A DNA stretch of 17,402 bases from JAVBPT01 sp031549455 (GCA_031549455.1 JAVBPT010000072.1:1-17402); one strand, 5' to 3'. Numbered from the stretch's first letter, positions 1 to 7,685 are shown. A program made the numbers and translations. The notes: generated by a model not told the origin, from the sequence alone.

Positions 1-1218
1 GTAAAGGATCTCACAAATGTAAAAGAAATGGTTGATGCTATCTCTTATGGAGATACGCTATTGCTTGTGGACCACTTTGATTCCGGTCTTATCATCACCT
101 CAAAAGGTTGGGGATCCAGAAGCATCGGAGAGCCCAAAGTAGAAGGCGGAACACTTGGTTCCCATGAAGCCTTCACAGAGGCTTTCCTATCCAATATCTC
201 TCTTGTCAGAAGGAGGATCGCCTCCTCTGATTTCAAAGTCAAATATTTGAAAATTGGAAGAAAAACCAATACACGAGTTGGGATTGGATATGTGGATGGC
301 ATTGTCAATCAACGGATCTTAAAGGAAGTTGAAAACAGACTCAGGGCCATTGACATCGATGGCATTCTGGATAGCAATTATCTCCAAGAGCTTATTGGCG
401 ATGCCAAATTTTCGGTATTTAAAACGCTCGGTAATACCGAAAGACCCGATGTTGCCAGCGCTAGACTCCTAGAAGGGAGAATTGCTATCTTCGTGGATGG
501 TTCGCCTTCTGTCATCACTGTCCCTTATTTGTTTATGGAATATTTCCAGGCCAATGATGACTACTTCATGAATTTCTATTATGGTAGTTTTGCAAGAATC
601 CTAAGAGCAGTTGGCTTTGTCGCCACCATTAGTCTTCCCGCCCTCTACCTTGCCTACTCTTCTTTTCACCCCGAAGCAATCCCAATCAAGTTTTTGATGA
701 ACCTTTCCTTACAACAACAAGAAGTCCCTTTTCCAAAATTTTTTGAAATTTTGCTTCTCCTGTTCCTGTTCGATATCCTAAAAGAGGCCTCTGCACATAT
801 GCCTCAAAACATCGGCCAGGCGTTAAGTATTGTGGGTGGTATTATTATTGGACAAGCGGCCGTTGAGGCGGGATTGGTAACAACGCCCATGATCATTTTA
901 ACTGCTCTCACCGCCATTACCGGTTTAATGTCAACAGAAATGATGATTCCAACTACTTTTATTCGACTTTCCCTGCTTCTTCTAACCTATTTTATTGGGA
1001 TCTATGGATATGCGCTCGGAATTGCAGGCATGCTGCTCTATCTTTCTAGTATCGTCAATTTTGACATTCCTTACCTCCAGGGTACAATTGGTGAAGATTT
1101 AGAAGACTCAAAAGATGGACTCATTCGCTCTCCATGGAGCTTTATGAAAAAGCGCCCTTCTTATCTGACTACTAATGTTACGAGGCAAAGGACGGGAGGT
1201 GATCGGAGTGAGCATTAA
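1..1218 (+). CDS. gerKA: Spore germination receptor A subunit, GerA family (5' partial)
   Basis: This is the A subunit of a GerA-type germinant receptor, an inner-membrane complex of dormant spores that senses nutrients together with B and C subunits. The reading frame is open from base 1 with no start, so it is cut by the window edge: 405 residues are visible against about 480-500 in the family. The soluble N-terminal domain runs to about residue 200 and includes the family block DVASARLLEGRIAIFVDGSP near 150-170. A membrane region of several helices follows (about 200-350), with the hallmark IGQALSIVGGIIIGQAAVEA near 271-290. The tail after residue 365 is hydrophilic, with an RSPWSFMKKRP segment. 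Its end overlaps the next gene by 11 bases, which suggests translational coupling. Family assignment is certain. The K-type symbol is inferred from the A-C-B gene order. Confidence 0.93.
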   Translation, partial: VKDLTNVKEMVDAISYGDTLLLVDHFDSGLIITSKGWGSRSIGEPKVEGGTLGSHEAFTEAFLSNISLVRRRIASSDFKVKYLKIGRKTNTRVGIGYVDGIVNQRILKEVENRLRAIDIDGILDSNYLQELIGDAKFSVFKTLGNTERPDVASARLLEGRIAIFVDGSPSVITVPYLFMEYFQANDDYFMNFYYGSFARILRAVGFVATISLPALYLAYSSFHPEAIPIKFLMNLSLQQQEVPFPKFFEILLLLFLFDILKEASAHMPQNIGQALSIVGGIIIGQAAVEAGLVTTPMIILTALTAITGLMSTEMMIPTTFIRLSLLLLTYFIGIYGYALGIAGMLLYLSSIVNFDIPYLQGTIGEDLEDSKDGLIRSPWSFMKKRPSYLTTNVTRQRTGGDRSEH

Positions 1219-2371
1219 GTTCTTATTCTTTTCTCTTTTCCTTTCCCTATTTTGTCTCACAGGCTGTTATAGCAATAAAGAGGTAAACCATCTGGGACTA
1301 ATTCTTGGAATGACTTTTGACAAAACGGAGGACGAACAATACTTAATCAACCTTGAACTCCCAAACTTTGAGGATGCAAGTGGTAAGGAAGGAGCGTTTT
1401 CTTCTCAGATTATCGAGCTTGAGGGCGCCACAATCTCAGATGCCCTTTCAAAACTGGGCGAAACGATTGGTATGAACCCATTTCTTGGGCACACCAACAT
1501 CTTCGTGATCAATCAGAACTTTGGAAAAAAGGAAATCGAAGAACTGATCCAATATTTGCTCTTGAATTTTGAGATAGACTTAGGCCCTCGAATCATTGTG
1601 GCAAGGACCAACATGGCAAAAGATATCTTTAAAGCGGATCACACCTTTTACTCCTTTGTCTGTTATGATATTCACGAGACTCTACAAACCAACATCAATA
1701 ATTCAAGTGCCCTGGATATCAAATTTTATGAAATTTTAAATAAGCACCATACGAATGATTCCAGCATCCTATTGCCATCTGTCGAATTGGTTCACAAAGA
1801 AGATGGTACAAAGGCAATTGCAATCTCTGGTCTTGGTGTTTATGATGACGGAAGGTTTAAGGGTTATTTAACCAACGAAGAAGCGATGTATTATTTACTT
1901 TTAAAAAACAAGTTGGGAGAGGCGGTTCTTTCTTTAAATACAACGGACAAAAAAGATTCAAAAAAAACTGCAAGTATCAATGTAAAGAAATCCGTTACCA
2001 AAACCAAAGTAACCTTTGATGACCAAACCCTCCGCATTCATTACAATATCAATATGTATATAGATCTCACTGAGCAATTGGTTTATCAGGACGTCTCAAG
2101 CTTTGAAGAGAAAAGAGCCTTCGAAAGTAAAGTGGAAAACGCGATCCAGTCCGGAGCCCTAAATCTGATCTCAAAAGCACAAGCACAATATCGTGCTGAT
2201 TTTTTGGATTTCCACGATGAAGTCAAGAGGAACCTTCCAAAAGTATGGAAGCAGGTTGAGCGTAATTTTAAGAGCGAATGGTTTAGTAAGCTAAACGTTA
2301 AAATTAATTGCAAAGTGAACTTGATCTCAAGCGGTCAAAATCAAATTCATTTATATAAAGAGGAGCCGTAA
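1208..2371 (+). CDS. gerKC: Spore germination lipoprotein, Ger(x)C family (C subunit)
   Basis: This is the lipoprotein C subunit of the germinant receptor, expected on the outer face of the spore inner membrane. I chose the GTG start at 1208 because GGGAGGTGAT (1194-1203) sits 8 bases upstream. That start gives a compact lipoprotein signal, a hydrophobic run ending in the lipobox LTGC with the lipidated cysteine at residue 20. An ATG at 1175 would add eleven charged residues ahead of the signal and lacks a good ribosome site. The product is 387 residues, normal for the family. YSNKEVNHLGLILGMTFD after the cysteine matches the usual GerC opening (W/YsxxEln.l..v.g...D). The stop codon shares a base with the next start (TAATG). 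Confidence in the family is high. Confidence 0.93.
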   Translation: MSIKFLFFSLFLSLFCLTGCYSNKEVNHLGLILGMTFDKTEDEQYLINLELPNFEDASGKEGAFSSQIIELEGATISDALSKLGETIGMNPFLGHTNIFVINQNFGKKEIEELIQYLLLNFEIDLGPRIIVARTNMAKDIFKADHTFYSFVCYDIHETLQTNINNSSALDIKFYEILNKHHTNDSSILLPSVELVHKEDGTKAIAISGLGVYDDGRFKGYLTNEEAMYYLLLKNKLGEAVLSLNTTDKKDSKKTASINVKKSVTKTKVTFDDQTLRIHYNINMYIDLTEQLVYQDVSSFEEKRAFESKVENAIQSGALNLISKAQAQYRADFLDFHDEVKRNLPKVWKQVERNFKSEWFSKLNVKINCKVNLISSGQNQIHLYKEEP

Positions 2372-2577
2372 TGCTAATAATTACTATTTCTTTAATCTAT
2401 GTTGGTTTCATTTGTTTCGGATGGCGAGACATGAAACAAAGAAGCAAAAGGTGTATTGCAATATACTTTATTTTGATTGCCGGGTCCTATGCATTAAATA
2501 TTGCTGCTATCACAGGCATCTTCTTTACCAATCCCTATTTTAACCTTGATTCCCTATTTGGTATGATGAAAAGTTAA
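2371..2577 (+). CDS. Small two-helix membrane protein, germinant receptor D-subunit-like
   Basis: This is a 68-residue protein encoded between the C and B receptor genes. It has two hydrophobic segments (about residues 2-17 and 29-53) separated by a basic loop (RDMKQRSKR). AGGAG at 2361-2365 lies 5 bases before the ATG, and the start overlaps the gerKC stop by one base, so it is a genuine translated gene. Some germinant receptor operons of Bacillus and relatives are known to carry small D genes for proteins of roughly 55-75 residues with two membrane helices that modulate receptor function. Size, topology and position match that class. Sequence similarity could not be tested here, so the D-subunit role is inferred from context. 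Confidence 0.75.
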   Translation: MLIITISLIYVGFICFGWRDMKQRSKRCIAIYFILIAGSYALNIAAITGIFFTNPYFNLDSLFGMMKS

Positions 2578-2586
2578 GGAGGACAC

Positions 2587-3666
2587 ATGAAAGACCATAT
2601 CACGGTAAAACAAACCAATTGCATCTTATTTTTATACCTTTTGGGAAATCTATTCATTTTTGGCAGAACAGACCATTCCGAGCGAGACATTGGTCTTGCA
2701 GTCATTCTGTCCGTTTTTTTGGTACTTCCCCTTTATTTTATGTATTCTAGAATACTAAGTAAAAATCCAGACAAAAATTTGTTCGAGCTTCTTCTTGCCT
2801 ACTTCGGCAGGTGGATTGGAAGACTGTTTATTCTTTTATACTTGTTCTATGCCCTTATTTTTACCGTGATGAGACTGAACAGCTTTCTTGAGTTCACAAT
2901 CTATGAAGGGATGATTGAAACACCCAAATATTTCATGGGCACCTTCATCATCTTATTTTGCGTCTTCCTCGCTTACTCTAAGTTAAGTACGCTAGGGCGA
3001 TTTTGTGAGGTATTGTTCCCGATCGTGATTACCCTCATTACGCTTGTTATCATTGTCTCTATTCCCTACTTTCATTATGCCAATCTACAGCCTTTCTTAT
3101 ACGATGGCTTTATCCCTGTTTTAAAGGACACATTTAGATTTGTAATTACACCATTTGGTGAAGCAGTGATCTTGCTCGGTATTTTATCTGGCACAAAAGA
3201 AGAGGGAAAACATCCGCTGTTTCTATCAAAAGGACTTGCCACCATCTATATTGTTTTGTTTTTAAATTGTATTAAAACAGTTTTGATCATCGGAAGTCCC
3301 GCCTCCAACTTATTCAATTATCTTTCCTACAATACCCTCAGTGTGGCTAAGGTGGGAGAGTTACTTGAAAGATTTGAAATCATTACCTCCACCACAACCG
3401 TGGTCTATACTCTACTTACCATTGGAATTCGCATTATTTTCATTTCCAAAGCAATTGAGGCCTTATTTTACACAAAAACGTATCGAATTTTTACTATGCC
3501 AATCTCTTTTACTGTTCTTGCACTTATGCAGCTCTTCTTCGCTTCTTCTGTTCGTTACTTTGAATTCATTAAAAAAATGGTCTACCTGACCATTCCTTTT
3601 CAGTTCGTTATTCCGTTTTTCTTATTTGTCATGATGTATAGAAAAAAAGAGCCTATTAATAGATGA
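2587..3666 (+). CDS. gerKB: Spore germination permease-like protein, GerB family (B subunit)
   Basis: This is the B subunit of the germinant receptor, an integral membrane protein related to the amino acid/polyamine/cation (APC) transporter superfamily and the usual seat of germinant recognition. It is 359 residues, the standard length, and hydrophobic throughout with about ten predicted helices. It starts with the family-like KDHITVKQTNCILFLYLLGN and includes FGEAVILLGILSG near 195-207. AAGGAGG at 2576-2582, overlapping the stop of the small upstream gene, gives a strong ribosome site 4 bases before the ATG. It is the last gene of the receptor operon. Its final 11 bases overlap the oppositely oriented hydrolase gene, and I see no intrinsic terminator on the plus strand. 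Confidence 0.93.
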   Translation: MKDHITVKQTNCILFLYLLGNLFIFGRTDHSERDIGLAVILSVFLVLPLYFMYSRILSKNPDKNLFELLLAYFGRWIGRLFILLYLFYALIFTVMRLNSFLEFTIYEGMIETPKYFMGTFIILFCVFLAYSKLSTLGRFCEVLFPIVITLITLVIIVSIPYFHYANLQPFLYDGFIPVLKDTFRFVITPFGEAVILLGILSGTKEEGKHPLFLSKGLATIYIVLFLNCIKTVLIIGSPASNLFNYLSYNTLSVAKVGELLERFEIITSTTTVVYTLLTIGIRIIFISKAIEALFYTKTYRIFTMPISFTVLALMQLFFASSVRYFEFIKKMVYLTIPFQFVIPFFLFVMMYRKKEPINR

Positions 3667-3670
3667 CTCT
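3642..3670 (-). terminator. Intrinsic terminator of the NlpC/P60 gene, stop codon in loop
   Basis: On the minus strand AGAGTC (3670-3665) can pair with GGCTCT (3653-3648), including one G-T pair, around an 11-base loop. A run of T residues (3647-3642) follows. The TAA stop (3658-3656) is in the loop, so the rising arm is coding sequence. The whole element lies inside the last codons of the convergent germination B gene. The stem is short, so strength is uncertain. Confidence 0.55.
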
Positions 3671-5053
3671 CCTTGCAGAACGATAGGTTCTTAGATTATA
3701 ATCCGAATTTAAATCTGAAATGATTACACCTGTTTGGGGTGTTGAGGCATGAATCATCTTATTCTCACCTATATAAATGCCCACATGTGAAATCACTGTG
3801 CCCGTTGAAAAAAAGAGCAGATCCGCTGGTAGCAATTCAGATTTTGAAATGGCAACTCCGTTTAACACTTGGTCTTTTGAGGAACGATTTAATGTAATCC
3901 CAAAGTTTTTCATTACAAGGGAAGTAAACCCTGAACAGTCCACGCCTGTTGCAAAATTCATGCCACCATACACATATCGCGTCCCTAAATATCTTTTAGC
4001 ATATTCAACCACCTTTTGCCTCATTTCATCAAGTGATGAATAATGAATATCGTCTATATTTTCGACCAAGAAAATCTTCGAAAGATATCCAACTGTCCCA
4101 TCCTCTAATTTCACTTTACACCACTCTTTTCCGTCCTCAATCATTTCGACCTTGGTTTTAAAAGAAAGTTTAGATAGAACCTGAGATGAGGTGTTGGGTG
4201 CGTTCCTAAAGTTTAATCCTGTATAAGCATTTACATATAGATAACTTACTCCAGCCTGCGGTACTACATTTTCATTAATCTCAACATATCCAGCCACCTT
4301 TGTTTCAATTTCTTTTTCTTCTATTTTGACAAAATCTCGGCTTATATATGCAGTTATGCCCTGATAAGAAATGGCATACCAATTTCCCTCTTCTTTCAAG
4401 ACAGAAACCGTTTCTCCGGTATTTAACTTTCCAACTATTTTACCAGAGGTATTCGCAGCAGCCCGAACATTAATGTTACTTCCTGTTATCTTTCCTGTCT
4501 TGCCCTCTTCTACAGGTGTTGTGATATTTGCCACTTCTTTCTCTTCAATTTTTATTTCTTCTTTTTTCTCTACTACTTCTACGACCCCATTTAGGAGATG
4601 ATCAATGGTGCCGTCTAATGTTACAAAGCTTTTATGAATCCAAACCTTAGACCCATTCCATTTGAAACTATACCATTCCCCTTTCACGCCATCAACACCA
4701 ATGCGGAAAGGTGTATTTAATTTTGTAACAATTAAAGCGGCCGGGCTCGCTTCTTTCCTAATATTTACGTTTGTGGCACAAATAGTCGCATTATCCGTTA
4801 ATTTTATAAAATCGTTTAAAACGAATCCAACCACATCGGATTTTGAGATTTTGACCCATTCTCCGCTTATTCCAAGAAGGTTGATTGGTTCATTATAATT
4901 TAGTTTTCCAACAATTTCTGCCAGCTTGCTTTCTGTTTTTCGAATGTTTACAGCATTTCCTACGCAAATGTTTGCATAGGCGCTGTTTAGCATAAACAGC
5001 AGCATAAAACTAAAAAATAAACAAAATCGTCCTATTTTATAACTCGGCCCCAT
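3656..5053 (-). CDS. Secreted SH3-repeat NlpC/P60 peptidoglycan hydrolase
   Basis: This is an exported cell-wall endopeptidase. The ATG at 5053 is preferred because GGGAG (5060-5064) lies 6 bases upstream. A longer TTG frame from 5089 has no ribosome site and would put charged residues before the signal. From this start the protein is 465 residues: signal peptide 1-27 ending AYA, bacterial SH3-like wall-binding repeats at about 28-85, 89-146, 186-244 and 271-330, a charged Glu/Lys/Val linker at about 159-183, and a C-terminal NlpC/P60 domain at about 343-465. The catalytic residues are visible: Cys373 in GVDCSGF, His423 in SHVGIYIG and His435 in MIHAST. The family cleaves peptide stems of peptidoglycan, commonly gamma-D-glutamyl to diamino acid bonds. 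It sits beside germination genes but has its own vegetative-type promoter, so a spore cortex role is not shown. Confidence 0.93.
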   Translation of the reverse strand: MGPSYKIGRFCLFFSFMLLFMLNSAYANICVGNAVNIRKTESKLAEIVGKLNYNEPINLLGISGEWVKISKSDVVGFVLNDFIKLTDNATICATNVNIRKEASPAALIVTKLNTPFRIGVDGVKGEWYSFKWNGSKVWIHKSFVTLDGTIDHLLNGVVEVVEKKEEIKIEEKEVANITTPVEEGKTGKITGSNINVRAAANTSGKIVGKLNTGETVSVLKEEGNWYAISYQGITAYISRDFVKIEEKEIETKVAGYVEINENVVPQAGVSYLYVNAYTGLNFRNAPNTSSQVLSKLSFKTKVEMIEDGKEWCKVKLEDGTVGYLSKIFLVENIDDIHYSSLDEMRQKVVEYAKRYLGTRYVYGGMNFATGVDCSGFTSLVMKNFGITLNRSSKDQVLNGVAISKSELLPADLLFFSTGTVISHVGIYIGENKMIHASTPQTGVIISDLNSDYNLRTYRSARRVIY

Positions 5054-5090
5054 ATTGATCTCCCTACCTTTTACTATAAGTTTATTCAAC

Positions 5091-5110
5091 TTGTTAACAA
5101 AATGTTACAA
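5091..5110. repeat. Imperfect inverted repeat, possible operator
   Basis: TTGTTAACAAAATGTTACAA reads as TTGT(T)AACA and TGTTACAA arms around AAA, with one bulged base, and begins with the perfect palindrome TTGTTAACAA. It overlaps the -35 of the rightward promoter and spans the predicted start region of the leftward one. That is where a repressor could affect both genes. It loosely resembles Rex-type half sites (TTGTTAA) but with different spacing. No regulator can be named from the sequence. Confidence 0.35.
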
Positions 5111-5119
5111 AACTATTAT
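5091..5119 (+). promoter_or_regulatory. Candidate sigma-A promoter for the superoxide dismutase gene
   Basis: TTGTTA (5091-5096), a 17-base spacer and TATTAT (5114-5119) form a fair sigma-A match (4/6 and 5/6). A start near 5126 would leave an untranslated leader of about 97 bases. The -35 box is part of the perfect palindrome TTGTTAACAA (5091-5100). The assignment is from sequence match only, and the AT-rich context makes chance matches easier. Confidence 0.5.
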
Positions 5120-5142
5120 ATATATTAAATTCGATTTGTCAA
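5115..5142 (-). promoter_or_regulatory. Sigma-A type promoter of the NlpC/P60 gene
   Basis: On the minus strand a perfect TTGACA (5142-5137) is followed by a 16-base spacer and a perfect TATAAT (5120-5115). Transcription would begin near 5108, about 55 bases before the chosen ATG. This is the best consensus promoter in the window and implies vegetative expression of the hydrolase. Its -10 box overlaps that of the opposing promoter. Confidence 0.75.
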
Positions 5143-5222
5143 ATGGATTTTAATTCCAATTTTTATTTCTGTGTATTAAAGCCACGCATAGAAGCATAAA
5201 ATGTATCGGAAGGAGGATTTTG

Positions 5223-5876
5223 ATGTATAACGATTATTACGAATTCAGCTTAATGCCATTGCCCTACAGCTATAGCGCACTCGAACCACACATTGATGCC
5301 AAAACCATGGAACTGCACCACGATAAGCACCTTAAAACATATGTGGATAATCTAAATGCCATTTTAAAGAACTTTCCAGCCTATCAAGACTGGTCCCTCG
5401 AAAAACTTGTACGAGATTATATGCAGTTGCCAATGGAAATTCAACAGGGAGTAAGAAACAATGCAGGAGGTGTCTTTAACCACAATTTCTACTTTGCAAA
5501 TCTGACAAATAAAAACACCCGATTAGACGAGGAGCTTTCAGGCGCCATTGATCGAACCTTTGGCAGTTTCGACTCATTTAAGGAGGGTTTTAAAAAAGCT
5601 GCATTAGGTGTGTTTGGCTCCGGATATGCTTTCCTAGTATTAGATGCCAATTCTCAGCTGAAGATCACAACCACACCAAATCAAGATAATCCCCTTACAC
5701 AAAATATGTTCCCGATCATGGAGATTGACGTCTGGGAACATGCCTACTATTTAAAACACTATAATGTGAGAGCGGATTATATTGATGATTGGTTCCGTGT
5801 TGTGGATTTAGACATGGCGAGTAGAAATTATAAAAGTATTATGGATTTACAAAAAGGGACTCATTGTAGAATGTAA
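5223..5876 (+). CDS. sodA: Superoxide dismutase, Mn/Fe family (Mn-type signature)
   Basis: The enzyme converts superoxide to oxygen and hydrogen peroxide using a metal in the cytoplasm or, in some spore formers, on the coat. ATG 5223 is chosen because AGGAGG (5211-5216) lies 6 bases upstream; the in-frame TTG at 5220 is too close. The product is 217 residues, the usual size. By alignment from memory with E. coli SodA, the metal ligands are His32 (LHHDKH), His87 (FNHN), Asp169 and His173 (DVWEHAYYLK), and Tyr40 matches active-site Tyr34. Gly83 in NNAGG and Gln154 in PNQDNPL are the manganese-type pair. Oddities: the usual GSGWxWLV is GSGYAFLV (Tyr135, Phe137), and the late NWD is DLD. Activity is likely but metal use is inferred. 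Confidence 0.92.
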   Translation: MYNDYYEFSLMPLPYSYSALEPHIDAKTMELHHDKHLKTYVDNLNAILKNFPAYQDWSLEKLVRDYMQLPMEIQQGVRNNAGGVFNHNFYFANLTNKNTRLDEELSGAIDRTFGSFDSFKEGFKKAALGVFGSGYAFLVLDANSQLKITTTPNQDNPLTQNMFPIMEIDVWEHAYYLKHYNVRADYIDDWFRVVDLDMASRNYKSIMDLQKGTHCRM

Positions 5877-5894
5877 CTACATGATTCCCTTTTT
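5851..5894. terminator. Bidirectional intrinsic terminator between sodA and ldhA
   Basis: The left arm 5851-5869 (AAAAAGGGACTCATTGTAG) pairs with the right arm 5877-5894 (CTACATGATTCCCTTTTT), with one mismatch and one bulge, around the loop AATGTAA. The A-run on one side and T-run on the other let it work in both directions: for sodA on plus, and for the proS operon ending with ldhA (stop at 5905-5907) on minus. The sodA stop TAA (5874-5876) is in the loop, so the left arm encodes the last residues of the enzyme. Confidence 0.88.
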
Positions 5895-5904
5895 ATCCCT
5901 ACTA

Positions 5905-6897
5905 CTACGCGTGAACCTCGTTTAGTAGTTCTTCTCCATCTATAAACTGCTTCATATTTTTTAAAGTGATTTCTGCAATATTATGCATGGCCTCCCTAGT
6001 AAAAAAAGCCTGATGGGAAGTGATTAAAACGTTTGGAAACATTAAAAGGTGAGATAGGACTTCATCCTGAATAATGCGATTGGAATAATCCTCAAAAAAG
6101 TAGTTCTTTTCTTCCTCATAAACATCCAACCCGGCGGAACCGATCTTGCCTATTTTCAATCCCTCTATTAAATCCTCCGTATGAATTAACTGCCCCCTAC
6201 TTGTATTGATGAGCATCACCCCATCTTTCATCTTACCAATACTTTCACGATTAATCATATGCTGAGTCTCCTCTGTCAATGGACAATGTAGAGATAAAAT
6301 ATCCGCATTTTTTAAAATCTCATCAAACTCTACATAACTAAACCCAAGCTGAGATGCTGCCGCTTCATCCTTATATTTATCATAAGCCAGCACATGCATC
6401 CCGAATCCTTTTAAGATTTTGATCAGAATTTTTCCAATCTTGCCTGTTCCAATCACCCCGACGGTCTTCTCATTCATATCAAATCCCATAAGACCCTTGA
6501 TCTCAAAGTTCCTTTCCTTGGTTCGGTAATAAGCTTTATGTGTATTGCGATTTAACGTCATGATGAGTGCGACCACATGCTCTGCCACTGCATAAGGTGA
6601 GTAATCGGGCACTCTAACAATTTGAACCCGCTCTCTGCATGCTTCTATATCAATGTTATTGTATCCCGCACTTCGAAACGCTACAAGCTTCACCCCATTT
6701 TCATAAAGCTTTTCTACGACCTCTTTCCCGATATCGTCATTGACAAAAACACAAACCATTTCATATCCTTGTGTCATGTGGACGGTTTCTGCGCTAAGCT
6801 TATCTTTGTAGTAATGGATGCTTAGATTATAATTTTTATTATGTTCGTTAAAGAACTGTTTATCGTACTCTTTTGTATCAAAAAAGGCTACCTCCAT
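5905..6897 (-). CDS. ldhA: Fermentative D-lactate dehydrogenase
   Basis: It reduces pyruvate to D-lactate with NADH, regenerating NAD+ during fermentation in the cytoplasm. The 330 residues follow the E. coli LdhA pattern nearly end to end: VCVFVNDD near 48-55, VPDYSPYAVAEH at 96-107, the Rossmann glycine motif GVIGTGKIG at 147-155, Asp173 as the NAD-binding acid, and the catalytic set Arg234 (NTSRG), Glu263 (DVYEEE) and His295 (SHQAF). The ATG at 6897 follows GGGGAGGAAAG and overlaps the upstream HD gene by 10 bases, so the two are probably translationally coupled. It is the last gene of the proS-HD-ldhA unit and ends at a strong terminator. Related 2-hydroxyacid dehydrogenases exist, but the LdhA-like features favour lactate. 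Confidence 0.9.
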   Translation of the reverse strand: MEVAFFDTKEYDKQFFNEHNKNYNLSIHYYKDKLSAETVHMTQGYEMVCVFVNDDIGKEVVEKLYENGVKLVAFRSAGYNNIDIEACRERVQIVRVPDYSPYAVAEHVVALIMTLNRNTHKAYYRTKERNFEIKGLMGFDMNEKTVGVIGTGKIGKILIKILKGFGMHVLAYDKYKDEAAASQLGFSYVEFDEILKNADILSLHCPLTEETQHMINRESIGKMKDGVMLINTSRGQLIHTEDLIEGLKIGKIGSAGLDVYEEEKNYFFEDYSNRIIQDEVLSHLLMFPNVLITSHQAFFTREAMHNIAEITLKNMKQFIDGEELLNEVHA

Positions 6898-7673
6898 CTT
6901 TCCTCCCCAATCCTTATTTTTTCTTCAATATACGCATTGACCACGCCCTTCATTTTTTCAATCCTCCAAATCGTTTCCTGATCTCTATAATTCACTTTAT
7001 CAAACAGTTGATTGATGTAATCTTTTTGCTGTATGTACTGAAAGCTCGCCTGAAAATTTAAGTCAAAAACACAAGCAATGCTTTTAATCCATTTATCCAA
7101 ATTCGATTCATGTACACTATTTAAAATCGCTTTTCGTTCTAAAAAGGTTTGATACACCTCGTCGGATAGTTTTTCCCCGCCAATGTCCACCTTTTTAAAA
7201 AATGCCTCAAATGGTTCAGTTAATTTGACAAAAAAATTGTCGAGTTTATCCGCATCCCTTATCAGCTTCACATGCAACAACACTTCACCGCTTATCCCAG
7301 AGTCTATTTTATACTTATTATGCTCCCGAATGGCCTTTTCTATAATGTAATCAAATGATTCTTCTCGTATAAAATCTCGGATTAAATTTTGTTTAAAAAG
7401 AAGATCGGCCCCAAATTCTGCATGATCTATGCTAAGCAGATCCTCAAATGTAGAATATCTTTTTTCCTGTTCAAATCTTCCGATATCATGGAGCAATGCA
7501 ATGAAACACGCCAAGATAACATCCTCCTCACCGAGTCCTAGGCCTTTTGTAAGATATCGGCTCACCTCCACGGTCCTATATGTATGCTTTTGTTTTCGCA
7601 ATATATTACGATTTTCCAAATCAAAACCGGTTAGGTATTTTTCAAACTTCATTTTCAGTTTTTCTATATCCAT
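6888..7673 (-). CDS. HD-domain metal-dependent phosphohydrolase, substrate unknown
   Basis: This is a protein of the HD superfamily, which hydrolyses phosphate esters (nucleotides, cyclic nucleotides or similar) using metal bound by His and Asp. ATG 7673 is preferred over the ATG at 7679 because GGGAG (7681-7685) is 7 bases from the former and only 1 from the latter. The product is then 261 residues. Visible ligands are His30 (KQKHTYRT), His62-Asp63 in LLHDIGRFEQ, His84, His118 (REHNKY) and the acidic RDADKLD stretch near 139-145. The rest is helical and shows no further recognised domain. It lies 12 bases after proS and overlaps ldhA by 10 bases, so it is expressed with both. Enzyme class is confident; substrate is not known. 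Confidence 0.85.
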   Translation of the reverse strand: MDIEKLKMKFEKYLTGFDLENRNILRKQKHTYRTVEVSRYLTKGLGLGEEDVILACFIALLHDIGRFEQEKRYSTFEDLLSIDHAEFGADLLFKQNLIRDFIREESFDYIIEKAIREHNKYKIDSGISGEVLLHVKLIRDADKLDNFFVKLTEPFEAFFKKVDIGGEKLSDEVYQTFLERKAILNSVHESNLDKWIKSIACVFDLNFQASFQYIQQKDYINQLFDKVNYRDQETIWRIEKMKGVVNAYIEEKIRIGEERWR

Positions 7674-7685
7674 CTTCATGCTCCC

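Noticed and set aside
5116..5130. PerR-box-like 15-mer (TTATATATATTAAAT) upstream of sodA
   Set aside because: It matches the PerR consensus at only about 10 of 14 positions in a very AT-rich stretch and coincides with the promoter -10 region, so chance is likely.
5180..5210. Sporulation sigma factor promoter (GCATA, CATAAAAT) before sodA
   Set aside because: The pieces resemble sigma-E/F/G/K elements, but no pair has the right spacing, so no spore-specific promoter can be supported.
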